This document shows positions 21,015 to 29,269 of a DNA stretch of 32,060 nt, in pieces. The first letter of the stretch is position 1. The number at the start of each line of letters is the position of its first letter. A program made the position numbers and the translations under genes. The DNA is from Gemmatimonadota bacterium (GTDB lineage Bacteria > Gemmatimonadota > Gemmatimonadetes > Gemmatimonadales > Gemmatimonadaceae), in NCBI GenBank assembly GCA_025360995.1, contig JANYBD010000208.1, forward strand, positions 1 to 32,060, given 5' to 3'. Below the pieces are notes generated by a model. It was not told where the DNA came from. It saw only the letters and a program-made list of their open reading frames with translations, and did no database searches.

Positions 21015-21926
21015 ATGACTTCCATTCGCATTATCGGCGTCCCGATGGACCTTGGCGCCAGTCGTCGTGGCGTGGATATGGGCCCGTTCGCCATCCGCTA
21101 TACCGATTTGCGCGCCCGCTTGGAGCGACTCGGCCACACCGTAGAAGACGCGGGCAACATTGCCGTCCCTTTCCGCGAGGATGCTGAACGCGGAGCGCAG
21201 CGCGGGGCGCGTTTTCTTGGCGCGATCACCGAGGTGTGCGCGAATGTGGCGACGGAAACGCGATCTGCGCTGAGCGCCGGTGCCCGTCCGTTGGTACTCG
21301 GGGGCGACCATTCATTGTCGGCCGGATCTATCGCCGGGGCGTCGGCGCATTTTGCCGATAGAGGAGAGAAGATCGGCGTAATCTGGATTGACGCACATGG
21401 GGATTTGCATACGCCAGGATCATCGCGGTCCGGCAATGTGCATGGAATGCCGCTCGCCCATTTATTGGGGCACGGCGATCAGGGCCTGGCGGGCATCGGT
21501 GGGAAAACGCCCTCGGTCCACGCCGAGCACGTGGTGCTGGTTGGCACGCGCGACCTCGATGTGCCGGAGCGCGAACACACGGCGAAGTGGAAACTGGCGA
21601 CGCTGACGATGCGCGCCCTCGACGAACGCGGTGTCCGCGGTGTGATGGATGAAGCCATCGCCATCGCATCGAAGGGCACGGCCGGCATTTGGGTATCGTT
21701 CGATATGGACGCCGTCGATCCGGTCGCGGCGCCCGGTGTCGGCACGGCAGTTCCGGGTGGCATGACATACCGCGAAGCGCACCTCGTGATGGAAATGCTG
21801 GCGGATTCCGGAAAGATCCTCGGGATCGACTTGGTTGAAGTGAATCCCGTGCTCGATGAACGGAATCGCACCGCCGAGGTGGCGACCGCGCTGTTGTTGA
21901 GTGCGTTCGGCCAGCGAATTCTATGA
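21015..21926 (+). CDS. rocF: Arginase
   Basis: MTSIRIIGVPMDLGASRRGVDMGPFAIRY, GGDHSLSAGSIAG, VIWIDAHGDLHTP, VSFDMDAVDPVAAPGVGT: binuclear Mn ligands of arginase. Confidence 0.94.
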   Translation: MTSIRIIGVPMDLGASRRGVDMGPFAIRYTDLRARLERLGHTVEDAGNIAVPFREDAERGAQRGARFLGAITEVCANVATETRSALSAGARPLVLGGDHSLSAGSIAGASAHFADRGEKIGVIWIDAHGDLHTPGSSRSGNVHGMPLAHLLGHGDQGLAGIGGKTPSVHAEHVVLVGTRDLDVPEREHTAKWKLATLTMRALDERGVRGVMDEAIAIASKGTAGIWVSFDMDAVDPVAAPGVGTAVPGGMTYREAHLVMEMLADSGKILGIDLVEVNPVLDERNRTAEVATALLLSAFGQRIL

Positions 21927-23038
21927 GCGGCGCGCTTCGGCCAGAACCGACGTATGCCGCGCCGGATTTCCGGTCTGCGATACTGTCGTCGGCACCACCA
22001 GCGCCCACGGCCGTGGTCGACGCGGACGGTGTGCTTCCTGACAATTTTTTCGCGACAACCAACCTACCGACTTATGTGAAAGGCACCGACGGTCAATGGA
22101 CTATGCCACGAGAGCCGCGCATGGACGGATGTCTCGTCCGCGACGCGAATGGTGTGTATTGGGTTCGTGAGGGTCGGCGAGTCGGGCGGGGTGATGCGGT
22201 GGTTATTGGGCTGGCCGAGGACGGGAGCGAAGGCGTGCTCGTCCACGCGCACGGCTTTCAATTCGAAGGTGCGGCGCACGGTGACTTCCATTTCATGAGC
22301 AGTCAGGTATCGCGCGAAAAACCGATTGACTACCGGCAGATTGCGCAACTCCTGGTGGAAGAGCGAAAACGTGAGGGGCACGTGCTTTGGGTTGCGGGCC
22401 CCGCCCTGGTGCATTCGCGGGCTCGCGACAATCTCGTCTGGTTCATTCGCAATGGATTCGTCCAGGGCCTGCTCGCCGGCAATGCCGTTGCCGTCCATGA
22501 CATTGAGGCCGCCATCGTCGGTACCACGCTCGGTATGACCAGCAATGGCGAACCGACGGCCGGAGGCCACTCGGCCCACATGCGGGCAATCAACGCGGTG
22601 AGGCGCGCGGGTTCGATCGAGGCGGCCGTGACGAATGGAACAATCACCGGCGGCATCATGCATGCGTGCGCTATTGAACATGTGCCGTTCGTTCTTTGCG
22701 GCTCCATCCGCGACGATGGCCCGCTGCCTGGGGTCATCACCGACGCGGTGGCCGCGCAGGACGCCATGCGGGCGCACACCAAACAGGCCACAATGTGCGT
22801 GATGATTGCGACAGCGCTCCATTCGATCGCAGTTGGCAACATGTTGCCAGCGTACTACGATGACAGCCAGCGCGGCATTGTTGAATTACCGACGATATGT
22901 GTCGATGCGAGTGAGTTTCTAGTGAGCAAACTCAAAGATCGGGGGACGCACCAGGCGATTGGCGTCGTCACAAACGCCCAGGACTTCATGAGTATTCTGC
23001 GCGTGACGGTCGAATCGGAAATTGCCGGCGCTCGGTAG
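21923..23038 (+). CDS. TIGR00300/LOR-SDH-domain family protein, probable non-canonical ornithine cyclodeaminase (AgrE C-domain-like)
   Basis: FHFMSSQVSREKPIDY, FVQGLLAGNAVAVHDIEAAIVGTTLGM, GSIRDDGPLPGVITDAVAAQ, HSIAVGNMLPA, VDASEFLVSKLKDRGTHQAIGVVTN; ATGA overlap with arginase. Confidence 0.75.
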   Translation: MSGALRPEPTYAAPDFRSAILSSAPPAPTAVVDADGVLPDNFFATTNLPTYVKGTDGQWTMPREPRMDGCLVRDANGVYWVREGRRVGRGDAVVIGLAEDGSEGVLVHAHGFQFEGAAHGDFHFMSSQVSREKPIDYRQIAQLLVEERKREGHVLWVAGPALVHSRARDNLVWFIRNGFVQGLLAGNAVAVHDIEAAIVGTTLGMTSNGEPTAGGHSAHMRAINAVRRAGSIEAAVTNGTITGGIMHACAIEHVPFVLCGSIRDDGPLPGVITDAVAAQDAMRAHTKQATMCVMIATALHSIAVGNMLPAYYDDSQRGIVELPTICVDASEFLVSKLKDRGTHQAIGVVTNAQDFMSILRVTVESEIAGAR

Positions 23039-23085
23039 CGGTCATCGCGGCACTGCTGGATTGATGGCGGGCGGCCGGTGTTTGG

Positions 23086-24240
23086 TTAGCCGCGAAGTAT
23101 CAGGTCAAACACCGCGCCATGCTCCGAGGGCTGCAGAGTTACCCGGCCGCCGTGATTTTCTTCGATAATGCGGCGCGTGAGGGCGAGGCCAATGCCCCAC
23201 CCACTCTCTTTCGTTGTGAAACCGGCATTGAAAATTTTCCGACGCAGTTCGCGCGGGATACCTGGTCCGTCGTCGGCGATGCGCACTCGAATACCGCTCC
23301 CCGATACCGGTTCCACTGAGACGACAATGTTGCCGCCCCGCCCGGCAAGCGCATCGATCGCATTTTTCACCAGCGATTCAATCGCCCATTCCAGCAACAC
23401 GCGGTCGCCGGCGATGGTCATTTTCGAGTCGGCGCGATGGTCAAGCCGTATGGAAATTGCGTGCGCCAGTGTGGGAACACGTTTGGAAAAATAGTTCACG
23501 ACCTGTTCGGCGACGTCGTGCACATCAACCGGATCGCGTTTCGCTGGTCGGCCAATTCGTTCAAAGCGATGCGCGACGCGCTCCAAGCGCTCGATGTCGC
23601 TCTCCATGTGAGGCAACGCTTGGACCACCATCGGGTCGTCACGGTCGCGCAGCAACTCGAGCCAGCCATGCATACTGGAGAGCGGAGTCCCGAGCTGATG
23701 TGCCGATTCGCGCGCCATGCCGGCAAAGATACTTTCCCTGTCGGCACGACCGCGGGTCAGCAATACAGAAATGCCGGCAAGGAGTAATACCACAAGCACC
23801 GCCAGTTGCAGCGCTGGAATTATGCGCATGCCATTGACCATGGGGGTGTTGCCGTAATACACCCGGCCGCCGTCCGGTGATATCGAAGGAGCGTTTTCGC
23901 GTTCGAGGATGGGGATGAACTCGCGCACACGCGAATCTTGCGGCATGACCGATTCGTCCAATCCCGGCAGATTGATCCACGCAATGGGATTGCCGAGCTT
24001 GTCGGTGACGATGGCCGGCACACGCAAGTTCTTGATCGATGCGCTCATTTCGCTAATGGCCGCCATTTGTCCGGCCACCGATGTGTCAGAAATGGCGGTG
24101 TAGACTCGGCCGTAGAGCGCGCCTGTCTGTTGGGCCTGGACACGCAGTGACGAGAACACACCGAGGGTGTACCAGGCAAACCACCCAATGACGAGCAGCA
24201 AGCCGACGGTGACAACAACAATCGGCGCGCTGCGTTTCAT
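23086..24240 (-). CDS. Membrane-bound sensor histidine kinase
   Basis: Two TMs flanking a ~110 aa sensor region; H-box ESAHQLGTPLSSMHGWLELL; N-box ESLVKNAIDAL; ADDGPGIP; GWGIGLALTRRIIEENHGG. Confidence 0.93.
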   Translation of the reverse strand: MKRSAPIVVVTVGLLLVIGWFAWYTLGVFSSLRVQAQQTGALYGRVYTAISDTSVAGQMAAISEMSASIKNLRVPAIVTDKLGNPIAWINLPGLDESVMPQDSRVREFIPILERENAPSISPDGGRVYYGNTPMVNGMRIIPALQLAVLVVLLLAGISVLLTRGRADRESIFAGMARESAHQLGTPLSSMHGWLELLRDRDDPMVVQALPHMESDIERLERVAHRFERIGRPAKRDPVDVHDVAEQVVNYFSKRVPTLAHAISIRLDHRADSKMTIAGDRVLLEWAIESLVKNAIDALAGRGGNIVVSVEPVSGSGIRVRIADDGPGIPRELRRKIFNAGFTTKESGWGIGLALTRRIIEENHGGRVTLQPSEHGAVFDLILRG

Positions 24241-24243
24241 CCG

Positions 24244-25518
24244 TTATCGGATTACGTCAACGCCGAGATACGGCCTGAGCGCTTCGGGGACCCGCACGCT
24301 GCCATCGGCTGTCTGGTGATGCTCCAACAGGGAGGCGAACACGCGCGCAAACGCGAGACCAGAGCCATTTATTGTGTGAACAAACTGGGGCTTTTCATTT
24401 GGTGTTGGCCGAAAGCGAATACTCGCACGCCGCGCCTGAAAATCGCCGAAGTTCGAACAGGATGACACCTCAAGCCATTTCCCGACCCCGGGCGCAAAGA
24501 CCTCCAGATCATAGGTCTTGCTGCTCGCGGCTCCGGTATCACCGGCCGCCAGTAACAACACGCGGTACGGCAACTCCAATCGCTGGAGGACCATCTCCGC
24601 ATGTCCGGTCAGCAACTCGTGTTGCGCCATTGCCGTCTCTGGCGTGCAAAAACGGACGAGTTCGACTTTCTCAAACTGATGTAGGCGCAACAGCCCGCGG
24701 GTGTCTTTCCCGGCCGCGCCGGCTTCACGACGAAAGCAGGCGCTGAACGCCGTCAACGCGATGGGCAGTCTATCCGCATCGAGAATCTCGCCGGCGAACA
24801 AATTCGTCACGGGTACTTCGGCGGTCGGAACCGCGTAGAGCGCGTCGTCGCGCAAGGCGTAGAGTTCCTCTTCAAACTTCGGCAACTGTCCGGTTCCGGT
24901 CATTGACGCGCGATTGACGAACTGCGGGACCCATGTTTCCGAATAGCCGTGCTCAGTGGTATGCAAATCGAGCATGAAGTTCATCAGTGCCCGCTGCAAG
25001 CGTGCGCCGACGCCGCGATAGACGACAAATCCGGATCCCGAGATTTTCGCCCCGCGCGGCAAGTCGAGCAAACCGAGCGCTTCACCGATTTCCCAATGCG
25101 GCTTCACCCCGTCAACGGGTCTCGGCGTTCCCCAACTGCGCATCACAATATTTGCCGACTCGTCGCCAGCCGGGACATCGGCGGCGGTCATATTCGGCAG
25201 CTCCAGCAGAATGGCGTCGAGTTCGGTCTCGGTCGCTGTAAGCCCGGTTTCGATTTCAGCGATCTCGTCGCCGAGCGTGCGGGAACGCGCGACAAACTCA
25301 TCGGCGTTTTCCTTGGCCTTTTTTAACCGGGCAACTTCCTGACTCGCGACATTGCGCGCGGCTTTGCGTTCCTCTACGGCCTGAATTGCGGCGCGCCGTT
25401 CACGATCCAGGAGCTGGGCACGATCGATGCGCGGCCCGAACGTGTCGAGCTTGCCCCGGCGCTGCATGGCGGCTCGGAGCGCATCGGCCTCGTCGCGCAC
25501 CACGCGGATGTCGTGCAC
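24244..25518 (-). CDS. serS: Serine--tRNA ligase
   Basis: 424 aa; coiled-coil N-terminal arm, TEVPVTNLFAGEIL, FSACFRREAGAAGKDTRGLLRLHQFEKVELV, SSCSNFGDFQARR. Confidence 0.97.
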   Translation of the reverse strand: MHDIRVVRDEADALRAAMQRRGKLDTFGPRIDRAQLLDRERRAAIQAVEERKAARNVASQEVARLKKAKENADEFVARSRTLGDEIAEIETGLTATETELDAILLELPNMTAADVPAGDESANIVMRSWGTPRPVDGVKPHWEIGEALGLLDLPRGAKISGSGFVVYRGVGARLQRALMNFMLDLHTTEHGYSETWVPQFVNRASMTGTGQLPKFEEELYALRDDALYAVPTAEVPVTNLFAGEILDADRLPIALTAFSACFRREAGAAGKDTRGLLRLHQFEKVELVRFCTPETAMAQHELLTGHAEMVLQRLELPYRVLLLAAGDTGAASSKTYDLEVFAPGVGKWLEVSSCSNFGDFQARRASIRFRPTPNEKPQFVHTINGSGLAFARVFASLLEHHQTADGSVRVPEALRPYLGVDVIR

Positions 25519-25519
25519 G

Positions 25520-26119
25520 CTAGAAAGTCGGGAGTCCGATCGTCAGCGCGCGGAAGCCGCAATTAATGTCGACAATCGTGCGACCGTACAGCGTGCGGCT
25601 CGGCAAATTGAGTGAGTCAATCACAATTTTTGCGTACAGATACGGCGAGATGCGTCCCTGACAGGCGATCTGTGTGGACTGGACGGCGATCGCGTCACCC
25701 GGTTTCGCGACCGTTACCGAATCGGAGTTGTACCCGGTCTTTGGCGCCGAAGTCAGTGCGTCATATCCACCGGGAATGATTTGAATACCAACGGTGCGCT
25801 GTCCCAACGGATTCTGACCGACGAGCGCGACCGGTAAGAGTACGATTTGTCCGGCGGCGTTCAGATCGAACGCCACGTCAAAGGAAAACGAGCCGTCGAC
25901 ATGCGCGGGCGAACGCAATGCGATCGCGAGCGCTGTCGGATAAATCAGTGGTGATCCCGTTAGTGCATGGACCTGAAATACACTTTCGAAGTTTGATAAC
26001 TGGGCCAGATTGGCGGTCGGAGTATCGCATGCGCCCATCAACACCGTGCACCCCAGAACTATGGGAGTTGCAAGTCGGGTCAGGAAGGCCGGTTTGGCGA
26101 ACAGTTTCGGTATCATCAT
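25520..26119 (-). CDS. Putative lipoprotein, unknown function
   Basis: MMIPKLFAKPAFLTRLATPIVLGCTVLMGACDTPT: signal sequence with lipobox; no recognised domain. Start at tandem ATG 26119/26116, not the longer ORF start. Confidence 0.7.
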   Translation of the reverse strand: MMIPKLFAKPAFLTRLATPIVLGCTVLMGACDTPTANLAQLSNFESVFQVHALTGSPLIYPTALAIALRSPAHVDGSFSFDVAFDLNAAGQIVLLPVALVGQNPLGQRTVGIQIIPGGYDALTSAPKTGYNSDSVTVAKPGDAIAVQSTQIACQGRISPYLYAKIVIDSLNLPSRTLYGRTIVDINCGFRALTIGLPTF

Positions 26120-26129
26120 GGGATGGCGT

Positions 26130-26158
26130 AGTGTATCCTGAAAGAGCGCTAACTTCAA
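26130..26158 (-). promoter_or_regulatory. Sigma70-like promoter for lipoprotein-serS-HK
   Basis: Minus strand TTGAAG (26153-26158) - 17 nt - TACACT (26130-26135), 10 nt from the ATG at 26119. Confidence 0.55.
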
Positions 26159-26171
26159 GCGAATGCCGTGC

Positions 26172-26199
26172 TTGACTTCACTTGGCGGGTGCGTACACT
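26172..26199 (+). promoter_or_regulatory. Sigma70-like promoter for the roadblock operon
   Basis: TTGACT (26172-26177) - 16 nt - TACACT (26194-26199); GGAG Shine-Dalgarno before GTG 26229. Confidence 0.6.
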
Positions 26200-26228
26200 T
26201 CGACAATCTTCCACATCTGGAGCGGCCC

Positions 26229-26582
26229 GTGCCCACCATTCGCGATCTTGTCGCGGCGATTCGGCAACGTGATGGCGTCGAAGCCGCAGTAGTACTCGGC
26301 CGAGACGGCTTGCTGATCGATAGCCAAGCCCTTCCGAACGTTGATGCCGAGCACGTGGCGGCACACGTGCCAAATATCATTCAGTATGCCGATGAATTCG
26401 GCGCCGCCGCACAGCGTGGCGCATTGCTTACTGCGGTGCTGGAACTCGAGCACGGACTGGCCGTGCTGTCGTGTTTGTCGCCCAACGCCGTATTGTTGGT
26501 GCTGGTGCAGCCTTCGGCGAATCTTGGACAGTTGCTCTATGAATTACGGCGCAATCGCGCCAATATCGCCGCCCTTGTTTAA
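26229..26582 (+). CDS. Roadblock/LC7-domain protein
   Basis: VPTIRDLVAAIRQRDGVEAAVVLGRDGLLIDSQ...HVPNIIQYADEFGAAAQRGALLTAVLELEHGLAVLSCLSPNAVLLVLVQPSANLGQLLYELRRNRANIAALV matches the roadblock fold pattern; GTG start supported by promoter and SD position. Confidence 0.8.
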   Translation: MPTIRDLVAAIRQRDGVEAAVVLGRDGLLIDSQALPNVDAEHVAAHVPNIIQYADEFGAAAQRGALLTAVLELEHGLAVLSCLSPNAVLLVLVQPSANLGQLLYELRRNRANIAALV

Positions 26583-26637
26583 TCGACCTTTTCCACTTTT
26601 TTCTTACTTTGTTCGTGTTTGATACCCGGGCGTCACG

Positions 26638-27030
26638 GTGACGTGGCACATTCTAGTAGCGGACGACGAACCGCATATTGGTCGCATCATTCAGACGAAG
26701 CTCGAACAAGGGCCGTTTCGTGTCACACTGGTGTACGATGGCGCGGAAGCGTTGCGGGCATTGGATGAATACCCCGATATCGCCCTGTTGCTCCTCGACC
26801 TGATGATGCCAAAGCTGACGGGGCTGGAAGTCCTTGCCAACATTCGGGCAGACCCGCGCCGGTCCGCCCTACCCTGCGTGATTCTCACGGCGGCCGGTCA
26901 AGACGAGCGATATGACGAAGCGATGCGGCTCGGCGCGAGCGATTTCATTACCAAGCCGTTTAGCCCAAAGAGATTGTACGCACGGGTGGTTGAGCTGACG
27001 AGCGCGACCGCGACTGGCGGTACGGCGTGA
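26638..27030 (+). CDS. Single-domain response regulator (receiver only)
   Basis: HILVADDEPHIGRIIQTKLE, LLLLDLMMPKLTGLEVL, ILTAAGQDERYDEAMRLGASDFITKPF; no output domain. Confidence 0.92.
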   Translation: MTWHILVADDEPHIGRIIQTKLEQGPFRVTLVYDGAEALRALDEYPDIALLLLDLMMPKLTGLEVLANIRADPRRSALPCVILTAAGQDERYDEAMRLGASDFITKPFSPKRLYARVVELTSATATGGTA

Positions 27031-28064
27031 GCGGTTCTACGTGGACCGTAGTTCTGGCCGGCGGTGTCGGGTCACGGTTCTGGCCAATGAGCACGCCCGA
27101 GCGTCCCAAGCAGTTTCTGCCGTTGCTCTCGGAACATCCGATGTTACGTGACACGATGGACCGACTCGGGCCCATATCTCCGCCACAACGAACCCTGATT
27201 TTGACAAATGCCGCGCTAGCCGCGGCCGTTTGCGAAATACTTCCGTCGCTACCCGCCGCCAATGTGATTGCAGAACCTCGGGCGGCCGGCACGGCAGCGG
27301 CTCTGACATGGGCGGCGAATGAAATTGCCCGGCGCGATGGCCGCGACGCGGTCATGGTGTCGGTGCACGCGGATTCAGCGATTAACGACGTCGCGGCATT
27401 TCAGGCCACACTCATGGAGGCTGCCGCAGCGGCCCGCAGCGAACAGGCAATCATCACCGTGGGGATTGTGCCACGGTATGCAGATACGGGCCTCGGATAC
27501 ATCATCCCCGGATCTGTAGTGCACGGATCGCTGAAGCGCGTCGAACGATTTGTAGAGAAACCGACGCCGCCACGCGCGGTTGAGCTTGTTGCCGCGGGTG
27601 GCCTGTGGAATTCAGGAATTTTTGCGTGGCGTGTGGGCGACCTGCTCGACGAAGTGCAGGCGCTGTGTCCTGAGGTTTGGCCATCACTGGCCGCCCACCC
27701 GTCCGACTCCGCCGCGTTTTTTTCGGCGGTGACTCCAGTTGCCATCGACGTTGGTGTGCTCGAGCGCAGTGGGCGCGTGATGGTATTGCCGGGGGATTTC
27801 GGCTGGAGTGATGTGGGGACGTGGGCTGCGCTGCGCGACGTGCGGACACTCGACCAACAGGGCAACGCACCTGCTGGGCATGTAATACTGCGCGATTCCC
27901 AAAATAATGTTGTGCACGCTGAGGGGACGACCGTTGTGCTCTATGGCGTCGACAATCTCGTCGTCGTGGCCGCGAATGGGATTACACTCGTGACAACTGT
28001 CGATCGGGCGACCGACCTAAAGTCGTTGCTCAGTGAATTGCCGCCAACGGTGCGCGACCGATGA
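27027..28064 (+). CDS. manC: Mannose-1-phosphate guanylyltransferase
   Basis: VVLAGGVGSRFWPMSTPERPKQFLPL, VEKPTPPRAVELVAAGGLWNSGIFAWRV, GDFGWSDVGTWAAL. Confidence 0.93.
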   Translation: MSGSTWTVVLAGGVGSRFWPMSTPERPKQFLPLLSEHPMLRDTMDRLGPISPPQRTLILTNAALAAAVCEILPSLPAANVIAEPRAAGTAAALTWAANEIARRDGRDAVMVSVHADSAINDVAAFQATLMEAAAAARSEQAIITVGIVPRYADTGLGYIIPGSVVHGSLKRVERFVEKPTPPRAVELVAAGGLWNSGIFAWRVGDLLDEVQALCPEVWPSLAAHPSDSAAFFSAVTPVAIDVGVLERSGRVMVLPGDFGWSDVGTWAALRDVRTLDQQGNAPAGHVILRDSQNNVVHAEGTTVVLYGVDNLVVVAANGITLVTTVDRATDLKSLLSELPPTVRDR

Positions 28065-29269
28065 GCACCGCGCCGACGCTGGTGCTGTATGACGACGCCA
28101 CGGCGCGGATGATCGAACCGTTCGCGCTGACGCGTCCGATGAGCGAAGTCCGTGCCGGCGCTGAGTTAATTCGCGAGCGTTGGGAACGCGTGGCGGCCAT
28201 GCGCGCGTCGGGCTTTGTCAGTGCACCGCATCTTGCTGGATTTACAGAGTTCGGCTCGCCGAGCGCGACCACCGGTGTGCTGGCCGCGGGAACAGTTCTG
28301 GTGAGTGCACGATTTGCACCAGCTATTGGCGCACCGCTACCGACCGGTAGTGTATGGAGCTGCGACGGCAACATCGCTGCAGTGCGGCTCACGGCCCCAC
28401 TGGATTCGGCGACTCTCATCGACGGCAGCGCCACGCTCGACGCCATCGCTGCCGGAGGCGCGCCAGTGCCGATCGCAGGCTGGTGGCTGCACCATGCGTG
28501 GGATTTGATCCGGCATTTGCCGGCGATGCTCACGGCCGATATTTCCGCGCTGGCGTCGGAAGGTGATCCGCCGCCCGCACAAATGGCCGTGCTTGGTGCA
28601 CACGACGTGCACATCGCGCGCGGGGCGTATATCGAGCCGTATGTGTTCGCCGATACCACAGCGGGACCGGTGCTGGTGCGAAGTGGCGCTCGGGTGTGCG
28701 CGTTCACGCGGCTCGTTGGCCCGTGCGTTATTGGAGAACATTCTATCGTCGGCGGCGGCCGAATTGCGGCGTGCTCCATCGGTGATCACGCACGCGTGCA
28801 CGGCGAGATGAGCATGACGATCGTCATTGGACACGCCAATAAAGGCCACGATGGATTTGTCGGACATTCCGTGATCGGCCGTTGGGCAAACCTCGGCGCA
28901 GGGACGATTACCAGCAATCTCAAGAACAGTTATGGGGCGGTTTCACTCTGGACACCCGAGGGTATGACCGCCACTGCATTGCAGTTTCTTGGCTCCATAA
29001 TTGGTGACCACGCAAAAACCGGAATTGGAACGCGGCTGACAACTGGCAGTGTGATTGGTGCAGGCGCGAATGTGTTCGGATCCATCATGCTACCGAAATT
29101 CGTGCCCCCGTTCGCCTGGGGCGATGCCCCGCCCTACGGCACGTTCGAGATCGGCAAGTTTCTCGAAGTCGCCGAGCGCGTGATGGCGCGGCGCGAGACC
29201 ACGCTCAGTGCTGGCATGCGGCGCACGCTCAACGCTGCGTGGGAGCGGCGTGAGTTGTTCACTCCATGA
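28061..29269 (+). CDS. GlmU-like putative sugar nucleotidyltransferase/acetyltransferase (alternative bacterial GlmU family)
   Basis: LVLYDDATARMIEPFALTRPMSEVRAGAELIRERWE, left-handed beta-helix hexapeptides, and WANLGAGTITSNLKNSYGAVSLW; consistent with TIGR03991-type alternative GlmU. Confidence 0.83.
   Translation: MSTAPTLVLYDDATARMIEPFALTRPMSEVRAGAELIRERWERVAAMRASGFVSAPHLAGFTEFGSPSATTGVLAAGTVLVSARFAPAIGAPLPTGSVWSCDGNIAAVRLTAPLDSATLIDGSATLDAIAAGGAPVPIAGWWLHHAWDLIRHLPAMLTADISALASEGDPPPAQMAVLGAHDVHIARGAYIEPYVFADTTAGPVLVRSGARVCAFTRLVGPCVIGEHSIVGGGRIAACSIGDHARVHGEMSMTIVIGHANKGHDGFVGHSVIGRWANLGAGTITSNLKNSYGAVSLWTPEGMTATALQFLGSIIGDHAKTGIGTRLTTGSVIGAGANVFGSIMLPKFVPPFAWGDAPPYGTFEIGKFLEVAERVMARRETTLSAGMRRTLNAAWERRELFTP

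Noticed and set aside
21328-22062. 244 aa minus-strand ORF opposite arginase
   Set aside because: Arg/Pro-rich shadow ORF across arginase and the TIGR00300 gene.
26631-26643. Palindrome CGTCAC-G-GTGACG over the receiver start codon
   Set aside because: Only 6-bp arms and coincides with the start codon context; too little to claim regulation.
28030-28779. 249 aa minus-strand ORF opposite the GlmU-like gene
   Set aside because: Shadow ORF; sense strand encodes a well-supported protein.
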